DNA of 30,000 bases, taken from Anaeromyces robustus (Eukaryota > Neocallimastigomycota > Neocallimastigomycetes > Neocallimastigales > Neocallimastigaceae). The DNA is taken from contig MCFG01000309.1 of the NCBI GenBank assembly GCA_002104895.1, positions 1 through 30,000 of the forward strand. Direction: 5' to 3'. Of this stretch, positions 21,562 through 30,000 are shown piece after piece. The notes beneath the pieces are model-generated. The model ran no database searches and was not told where the DNA came from. It was given only the letters and a program-made list of their open reading frames with translations. Within the stretch, counting starts at the first letter, position 1; every line of letters starts with the position of its first letter. The translations under genes and the position numbers were made by a program.

Positions 21562-23700
21562 AATAAAGTTTATATATTATCAATCAATTCCTAATATATT
21601 ATTAATATATTTAATATATTTAAATTTTTTAATTTTTTAATTTTTCATATGAAATAAAATTTTATAAAAAAAAAAAGAAAGTCATGATAAAATAATTTGA
21701 AATATTAAAATATTAAAATAATTAATATATTAAAATATTAATATAAAAAAAAAACATAACAAAAAAACAAAAAACAAAGAATATATTAATATATTATTAT
21801 TAAATTAAAAAAAACTACGATCATTTTTTTTTTTTATTATATGATATTAATATATATGAATAAATAAAATAACCTATTCTACCAATACAATGAAAAATAC
21901 AATACCATATATGATACAATATAATACAATATAATTTAAATATAATATTAAATATAATATTTAATACAATATTTAATACAATTCATTACGTAATACAATG
22001 AACAATAAATTAATATATAAAATGTAATATGTAATAAAAAATAGTCATAAAATAATTTTAATTTTAATTTTAATTAAAAAAAATTAAATAAAATTAAATT
22101 AAATTAAATTAAATTAATAAATAAAAAAAATTCAAATGTCAATGTTAATCATCATCATCATTTTCATTATTATTATTATTATTATTATTCATCATCCTTA
22201 TTTTTATTTTATTTTCCTTGTTGTTAGTTAGTATTCATGGAAAAATTATTTTAATAAATAATGAAACAATTTTTTTCTTATTATAAAATTTATAAAAATT
22301 TATTAAATAGTTATTCCATTTATTAGGAGAGGAAAGTGTGATAAAAATAATAAATAAAAAAATCACCAAAAAAAAAATAAAAAATAAGTTAATAAATAAA
22401 AAATGAATAATTACATGATGACTATTTAAAACAATTTGAAAATAATGACTAATGACTAATATTTATATTTATATTTAATAATATTTAATAATGATTACAT
22501 TTTTTTTATTATCAAATTAATTTTAAAGAAAGTAAAAAGATATAACAAAATTTTTTTAAATGATTAAAAAAAAAGAATTCCAAAAACCAATAATACTTAA
22601 AAACCATATTTTTAATTATATTTATAAATCATAATAATGAAAAAATGAAGATAAAACAAAATTACTTATTTATTTTTATTATTTATTTAATTAATTATTT
22701 TTTATTTTTTCATTTGTTATTAAAATATAAATATAAAAATCATCAATGAAAATAAATAAATTAAATCAATTTATATTTATTCAATAATAAAAAAATTTTT
22801 CTATATTTGTTTATATTTGTTTATTAATTTAAATACTTTTATTATTAATTAAAACAACAACAATAACAATAACAACAAAAAAAAGTGTTAAAAAAAAAAC
22901 AATATATAATATATTATATTATATATTTTATAGATATATATTTAAAGATTTTTTAAAAAGTAAAAAAAAAAAGAAAAGTTGAACTTGTGATAATTAAAAG
23001 TTTATTTCATCATGTTTCATATTAAAATTTTGTATTAAAAATTATTTAATTTAAATTGAACAAAAAAAAAAAAAAAGTATAATTTTATTTTATTTTATTA
23101 TATAAATAATTTATATTTATGGTTAATTTATGTTTTAAGATACTAATTAATAATAAATAAATATATATATTTAATGTATAAATTTATATATAAATAATCA
23201 ACAATAAAATAATAAATATAATAATAATAACAATATTATTATTATCATTATTATCATTATTTAAATAATTACAGTTAATTTTTAAGATTTAATTTTATGA
23301 GGATAAGCTTTTTTTTTATTATATGTATAAACTATATATTTATGCATTAATTTTTTTTATTTATTTATTTAGTTATTTATTAAAAAAAAAGTAAAAATTA
23401 AATGTTAATAAAATTTATATATTTATATATAGTTTTATATATTATACATATACTATAATAAATAATAAAATATATTTTAATAAATTAAGATTACAAAAGA
23501 TAAAAATAAAATAGAAAAAAAAAGTAAATTGTGTAGATAGCCATTAACCATAGAATATTAATTATAAAGAAAAAAAAAAAAAAAAACAGAAAAGAAATAA
23601 AAAGGAATATAATAAAAATGTATTTTAAGATAAGACATTTTAAAAAATGTGGTTTAGTGGAAAAGAAAATAAAAAATACTTTTTTTTATATTAATTAAAT
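21562..23700. other. AT-rich spacer, no gene
   Basis: Contents: (AAATT)n at about 22083-22115, ATC and ATT repeats at 22148-22190, and AAC/AAT repeats at 22855-22877. Somewhat less simple patches occur at 22215-22345 and 23520-23670 but show no coding frame. Confidence 0.5.
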
Positions 23701-23701
23701 A

Positions 23702-23827
23702 TTAATCATAAGAATTCTTTTTTGTTATGATTAAAAAGGAAAATAATAATAATAATAATAATTTGTAGCAAATTATTTTATTAGAAATTCTACTTGTTTT
23801 TTTTTTTTTTTATATAATAGTAGAATT
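23702..23827. repeat. Two adjacent hairpins
   Basis: TTAATCATAA (23702-23711) pairs with TTATGATTAA (23725-23734) around a 13-nt loop containing GAATTC. About 50 bp on, AATTCTACT (23786-23794) pairs with AGTAGAATT (23819-23827) across a T-rich 24-nt spacer. Confidence 0.65.
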
Positions 23828-25536
23828 AAGATTAAAAATTAGATATATAAATAAAAAAGAAAGAATTATTCATCCATTATTGATTATTGGTTAATTATTA
23901 TTATTATATATATAAAAATAAAAATAACCTAACCATCAATTCTAATTATTTTGAAAATCTTTTTTTTTTTATTTTTTTTTTTAAATTGAATTGAAGATAA
24001 TTCGTTATTTGAAAATCTTTTTTTAAAAAAAAACAAAACAAAATATAAAAAGACAAAAAAAAATAAATTATTATCCAGTTTAAAAAAAAATATAAAATAA
24101 AAAAATGAAAAATAAAATATAAAGTAAATATCATTATTAAAGTTTAATATATGTAGATATTAAAAATTATGGAATATTTAATAATTGGAATAAACAATAA
24201 ACATGGTTATTATTATTATTAAAAAATAAAAATAAAAATAAATATATATAAAACTATTATAAATTAATTTAAAAGTTATTATAAAGTTAAAATTTTTTTT
24301 TTTTAAAATATTTGTTAATTATTATTAATGTTAATTGTTTTTTTCATTGCTTTTTAATTTCTTCTTTTTCTTCTTTTTTTTTTAATAATAATTATTATTA
24401 TTTACTTATTTACTTATTTATTTGGTTATTTTTTTTTTTCAATTTTTTAATTTTTTAATTTTTTTTTTAATTTTTATTTTATTTAAATTTATTATTTTAT
24501 TATTCCTTTTTTTTTTTTACTTTCTCATTCTTTTTTTTACCTGTCCATACTTACTATATATGGTTAAAAATATATTAATATAAAATTGTATCCATTTATC
24601 CTTATAAAAATTTTTTTATATAAAATTTTTTTTAATATATTAATATTAATTATATATTTATTATATTTATTATATATATATTATATATTATATAGTGTAA
24701 AAGATGTTAACTAATAATTACTTAATATATATAATAGTAATAAAAATTTTTTTTATTATAAATTAAAGTTATAAATAAGTTTAATAAAATTTAATAAATA
24801 AATAAATGAATAAATAAATAAATAAATAAATGAATAAAAATTTGGATATTATTTTATATTTATAATAAATAAATATAAATAAATATATTTAAATAAATAT
24901 ATTTATATTGGATACATATAGATATGATGCATCATATATATTATTGATAAGAAAATTTATTTTTTTTTGATAAGCATAAATAATTAAATAACTAAATAAC
25001 TAAATAAATATATAAATAAATATATAAATAAATAATTATACTAATAATAATAAATAAATAACAAAAATAACTAAATAAATAAATAGACAATAATAAAATT
25101 AATTATAGTAATTATGATAATTATAATAATTATAAATATATAAATAAAATGAATATAATTAATATATAAATAAATAAAAATAAAATAATTAATAAATAAT
25201 AAATAAATGAATGTATAAAAAATAAATAAATAATTTTACATTGTATATATATAAAAAAAAGACAATGAATAAATAAATAAATACTTAAATAAATTATAAT
25301 ATATAAATAAATTATATTTAATATATAAATAAATAAATATAATAAATGAATAAATTTATCCTAATCATAATAAATCATGAATTATAAGTAAATAAATGAA
25401 TGAATAATAAATAAATTTTAATATATATTATTTCATATATTAGATTATAATTTGATCAAACTGATCATAGTTATATATAAAAGGAACAATAAAATTTTTT
25501 TTCAAAATAGTAAAAAATGCTAAAAAATGTTAAAAA
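23828..25536. other. AT-rich spacer, no gene
   Basis: A direct repeat around TTTGAAAATCTTTTTTT occurs at about 23950 and 24008. T-rich sequence covers 24290-24540, and degenerate TAAA satellite covers about 24790-25420. No gene is seen. Confidence 0.55.
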
Positions 25537-25700
25537 AATAATTACTAAAAGTGGCATTTTTTTTTTAAATAATAATTTTATATATCTATAACCTATATAT
25601 ATAACTTTTATATATATAAATATTTTATAACATTATAATTAAAGAAAAATAAAAAAATAAAAAAAAAATAAAATAAAATGCCACTTTTAGTGTAATTATT
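25537..25700. mobile_element. Candidate 164-bp terminal-inverted-repeat element
   Basis: ACTAAAAGTGGCATTTT at 25544-25560 is the exact reverse complement of 25675-25691. Beyond a 2-bp indel the pairing continues outward through AATAATT/AATTATT. The interior is pure AT with no coding capacity. TA lies at both ends of the AAAGTGGCATTTT core. A nearly identical single arm (AAAAGTGACATTTATTTTTT) lies at about 25773-25792. It may be a miniature DNA transposon or a foldback. No full target duplication is clear. Confidence 0.4.
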
Positions 25701-25862
25701 ATTTTAAATCAGAAAAAAAAAAGATTAAAAAATGATTAAAAAATAAAAATAAAAATAAAAAGTTAAAGTAAAAAAGTGACATTTATTTTTTCAATAAACT
25801 TAAACTAAACTAAAATAAAGAGTAAAAATATGAATAAAAAATAAAATAAAAAAAAAGAAAAA

Positions 25863-25926
25863 AATCTTTTATTTTTTTCTTATTTCTCACTCTCTTTTTT
25901 CTTTCTTTCTTTCTTTTTTTTTTTTT
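25863..25926. repeat. Polypyrimidine tract at a skew switch
   Basis: Almost pure T/C, including CTCACTCTCTTTTTTC and CTTTC repeats. It immediately follows about 140 bp of A-rich plus strand. The A-to-T skew switch could mark a transcription or replication boundary, but no gene lies beside it. Confidence 0.5.
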
Positions 25927-28900
25927 AATTATTTTATTATTAAAATAAAAACTTTTGATAAATTTTTATGTTCATTTTTATGTTTAATTTTTATTTTTTA
26001 TTTTTTACTTTTTTTATATGTTATCTATACTGATTGAATCTTTCATTATAAAATAAATCAATCAATAAAATTTTATGATAATTTTATGTTATGTTATAAT
26101 AATGATAATGATATGTTATGATAATGATTATACTTTATATTTTGTATTTTTATAATTACTTAGAAAAGAAATTATTATATACAAAGTATGCTTTTATACA
26201 AAAGCAAAGATGTTATGTAAATATCTTATCTTATAATAAAATAAATTTAAATATATATATGTTTTTTAAGATAACATACTATAACATTAAGATTAAATAT
26301 ATCTATTAATAATAATAATAAATTATTATTATTATTATGATTTTTGTTTCTTATCTTATTATTTAATAAAAAAAATTTATGATAATTATAAATTATTTAT
26401 TATTTATTATTATTTATTATTTTTATTTGTTATTATTAAAATTTTAACATTTTTTTTTTACCGCATTAAAAAATATATTTTTAATTTTTTCCATATTTTG
26501 TAAATTTCTTATTTTGTAATTTTTGGTTGTCTTTTTTTTTTTAATTTTTATTTTTATTTTTTTTAAAACATAAATTAAAAAAAAAATACACAGAAAAAAT
26601 TAAATAAAAAAACACAGAAAAGTAAAAATAAAAAAAATACAGAAATTCAAATTTTATTAATCATTTTTTATTAGTGTTAATAAAATTTCTTTATTTTTTT
26701 TTTTTATTGTTTTAAAAATTTATTTTATTGGTTAAAATAAATTAATTCCAAATTTTTTCCAAGTTTTTTTCCAAGTTTTTTTTTTTTCTAATTTATATTA
26801 AATAATTATTTAATTAATAATAATAATAAGATTTATTTAATTTATTTATTTATTCATTTATTTATTTATTAATTATTTAATTATTACCAACAAAAAAAAA
26901 AAAATAAAATCAAATAAAATTAAATTAAATCGTTAAAATTATTAAATTAAATAAATGAATAATTTAATATTTTTAATAAATTTAAAATTATAAAATTAAA
27001 AAAACAAGAAAATGAAAAAAAAAAAACAAAAACCAATTCATTCTCATATTAATTAATAAAAGAAATAAAATAAAATAAAAAGTTAAAATAAATAATAAAT
27101 TAGAAAAATAAATAAATAAATAAAAAATAAAGATGAGTAATAATAATAATAATGATGATGATGTATGTGTATCTGTGTGTATGTGTATTTTTTTTTTTTT
27201 CAAGTATAATAAATCTTTCATGTCATTTAAATTTAATTTAATTAAAAAGATAATTGATTTTTTTATTTATTGAAATTTTTGATATGCTATAAAACTTTAA
27301 AAATTTTAATATATATAATAATGATAAAAAAAACAAGAAAAAAAAATTTTTTTTTTGTTTAATGGTGTTAATATTAACTAATTTTTTTATTAAAAAAAAT
27401 AAAAAAGAGTTAAAAATAATAAAAAAAAAAAACAAAGTGTGAGAAAAAATTTTTTAATTATAGAAGAATAAAAATTATATAAAATAAAATGAAATAAAAC
27501 GATTATTTTAATATTTTAAAATTTTAAATTATAATAAAAAAGAATACTATTTAAAATGTAATGTATAAATTTTGCTTTTTTTTTTTTTTTTTTACATTAA
27601 AAAATGTTAAAAAAGAAATTAATTTCATTTGGATATTATAATAAATTTTTAAACTTATGAGTCATCAATATTACCAATATTTTATTTTATTTTATTTTTT
27701 TATTTTTTTTTCTTTATTACTAATATCATTAGTTATTAGTTAAGATTTATAAAAAAATATCTATATTTTAATCATCATTAGAGATACTTTATTATCATCA
27801 TTATTAATATATAAATTATTACACTATAATAAAGATAATGATAATTAATGCAAAAATACTATAGTATACAAGTATTAACTTTTTTTTTTATTATTTTATC
27901 GCATTTTATTTTATTATTTTTTTTAAAAAATATCATATTAATATATATATATATATAAGTTTTAAAAATATTTATTCTTAATTTTTTTTTTTTTTACAAA
28001 AAAAAAAAAAAAAGTTTAACATATATATTACATATATATTAATATTATATATAAAATTAAGCTTTTTTAAATTTTAATTTTTTTTTATTTGTTAAAAAAA
28101 AAAAAAAAAAAGTAATGATAAAAAAAAAATAAATAAATAAATAAATAAAAATAAAAAATACTTTCATGTAGGTTTGTTATTATTTTTTTCATTTTTTTTT
28201 TAATTTATGTGCTGCAACTTTTTTTTTTATTAAATTACATTTTATTTTATTTTTATTTTTATTTTTTTTTATTTTTACTTTTATTTTATTTTATTTTATT
28301 ATATAAAAATATATATACTTTTAATATTTAAATAGTTTATTAATTATAATTATAATTATAATTATAATTATAATTATTGTTATTGCCATTGTTATTGTTA
28401 TTTTTTTTTAAATGTTATTTTTAATTAATATATATATATATATTTTATTTATTTATTTTTCCTTTTGAGTCAAAGTAGTTAATATTTTTTCTTTCTAATA
28501 AATTATTTTTATTAATTAATATATTTTATATAATATATAAAAAATATACTTTTTTTTTTACTTTATTGGCATTTTTTTTAACATATTCTATACAAATGAA
28601 AATAATATATAATATATATTATATTATATTATATTTATTTATTGGTATTTCTATTTTTTTTTTTTTAAGATTATTAGACTCTTTTTTATATGATAAATCA
28701 TTTAGTATTATAAATATTTAATTTTTTTTTTAATGTATAAAAAAAAAGTATTCTAGTTTATTTATTATTATTATTATTTTTTAAATGAAATATAATTCTA
28801 TAAATGTATTAACCAATTTTTATTATTATTTTAAATGAGAATTATATAACATTATTTTTTTATTATTTTTATTTTAAACTTTTTATTAAATTATTTAAAG

Positions 28901-30000
28901 TATTCATAGGAATAAATATTAATAATTCTATTTATTTTTTACTGCCAAGTAAAAAAAAACTTTTATTTTATTTTATTTTATTTTATTTTATTTTTAATAT
29001 TATAAATCCTATAGATATAGTAATCCTAAATCTATTTTTTATTTTTTTTTTATATTATACTATTCTAGTAACGATAAATAAATCTTTGTAGGTAATTTGT
29101 GATTTATTATTTATAATTCTTTAAATGAAATGAACAGAATAAATACCAAATACTATATACCAAATACCAAATACCATATATATAATACATAATACATAAT
29201 ATATAAAATATATAATATATAAAATATATATTATTTTTTTTATCCATTAAATAAATTAATTATTTTATTTTTTATTTTTATTTATTTTTTTATTTTTTTT
29301 TTATTTTTTTTGTGTTTATTTTCAATATAGAAGCAAGGATTTTTCTTATTAAAAAAAAAAAAAAAAAATGAATTTTCTAATCAATAATTTTTTTATTTCC
29401 TTCTAAATTTCTTAATTTAGTATTATTAAAAAAAAAAATTTTTTTTTGTTAATAATAATTAATTAATTAATGAAAAAAATTTTTTTTTATTTTAATGAAA
29501 AATTTTGGTAGAAATATTGTGCCCAAAATTATTTATTATTTATTATTTATTATTTGTTATTGATTTTTTTTTTATTGATTTTTCCAATGAAACGAGAGTG
29601 AGAAAAAAAAAAAAGCTTGTATTATTATTTTTTTTAATTATTTAAATGAATATTCTATATATAATATTATATTCATTATACTTTTTCTTTTTTCTTTTTC
29701 TTTTTTTCTATCTAATAATAATAATTCATTTGTAGTAATAAGTTAAAAAAATAATTATTTTTTTTTTTTAATTTTTATTTATGAAATATATATTTAAATA
29801 ATAAAATTTTTTTCATTTAGATTTTTTAATATTTGTATGAATTTTTTTTATTTTTTTGTTTTTCTTTCTTTTTTTTTTTTTTTTTATTTTCATTTTTATT
29901 TTGATTTATTATATTTTGATTTATTATTATTATTATTAGTTTATTTTTTAAGAAAATAAATAAAAAACAGGTTATAGTACTAACATAGTTATAACATTTT
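25927..30000. other. AT-rich spacer to the right edge, no gene
   Basis: Contents: an 18-nt hairpin TGCTTTTATACAAAAGCA (26189-26206), three ACACAGAAAA-like words at 26590-26640 and AATTAT hexamer repeats at 28341-28377. ATACCAAAT repeats lie at about 29143-29178. T-rich sequence covers most of 28400-29950. The open frames at 26118-26309 and 26988-27435 are Ile/Phe/Leu/Lys low complexity. Confidence 0.5.

Noticed and set aside
26031-26064. TGATTGA/TCAATCA inverted repeat
   Set aside because: 7 bp only, chance level.
23946-27435. Minus frames 23946-24134, 26988-27221, 27238-27435 and plus frame 26118-26309
   Set aside because: All are Phe/Ile/Leu/Lys-dominated chance frames in AT-rich DNA. The His/Thr stretch in 26988-27221 is a GTGT-type repeat.
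27658-27664. TGAGTCA bZIP (AP-1/Gcn4-like) site
   Set aside because: A single seven-base match with no adjacent gene is expected by chance.
12003-30000. Centromere or replication origin
   Set aside because: AT-richness alone is uninformative here, and there is no complex satellite or conserved origin element.

Overview
The window is extremely A/T-rich: long A and T homopolymers, TAA/ATT and TAAA arrays, and almost no G or C outside a few islands. It holds only two protein genes I can support, both on the minus strand and both apparently intronless. The proteins favour Asn, Gln, Lys, Ser and Glu. The left-edge gene encodes a signal-peptide-bearing SIL1, the nucleotide exchange factor for the ER chaperone BiP, so this is nuclear eukaryotic DNA. 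Sparse genes, very AT-rich spacers and Sil1 motifs close to the fungal form suggest an anaerobic gut fungus (Neocallimastigomycota). A dictyostelid or similar AT-rich protist cannot be excluded, although dictyostelid genomes are usually more gene-dense. This placement is inference.

Layout. 1-1521: SIL1, cut by the left edge on its 3' side, with an unusually long Gln/Glu/Lys coiled-coil insert and an acidic Asn/Asp/Ser linker between its two conserved parts. 1522-11264: 9.7 kb spacer with no gene. It contains a more complex island at about 4085-4870 (a 10-bp minisatellite and a 112-bp imperfect palindrome flanked by TA), a perfect 22-bp hairpin at 6614-6660 and a higher-order TAAA array at 6908-7239. 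11265-12002: a 245-residue lysine/serine-rich orphan protein with a KKRVSFS motif that fits the protein phosphatase 1 docking consensus. 12003-30000: 18 kb with no convincing gene. It contains microsatellites, several inverted repeats (15371-15476, 17039-17083, 19584-19627, 23702-23827, 25537-25700), a tandem duplication of about 72 bp (19106-19241) and polypyrimidine tracts.

The two genes show no obvious functional link: SIL1 acts in the ER lumen, and the orphan looks cytosolic or nuclear. I found no tRNA, rRNA, CRISPR array or transposon/virus protein fragment. The likely undescribed items are the orphan PP1-motif protein, the repeat-bearing SIL1 insert and the small TA-flanked palindromic elements. 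None is a multi-gene system.
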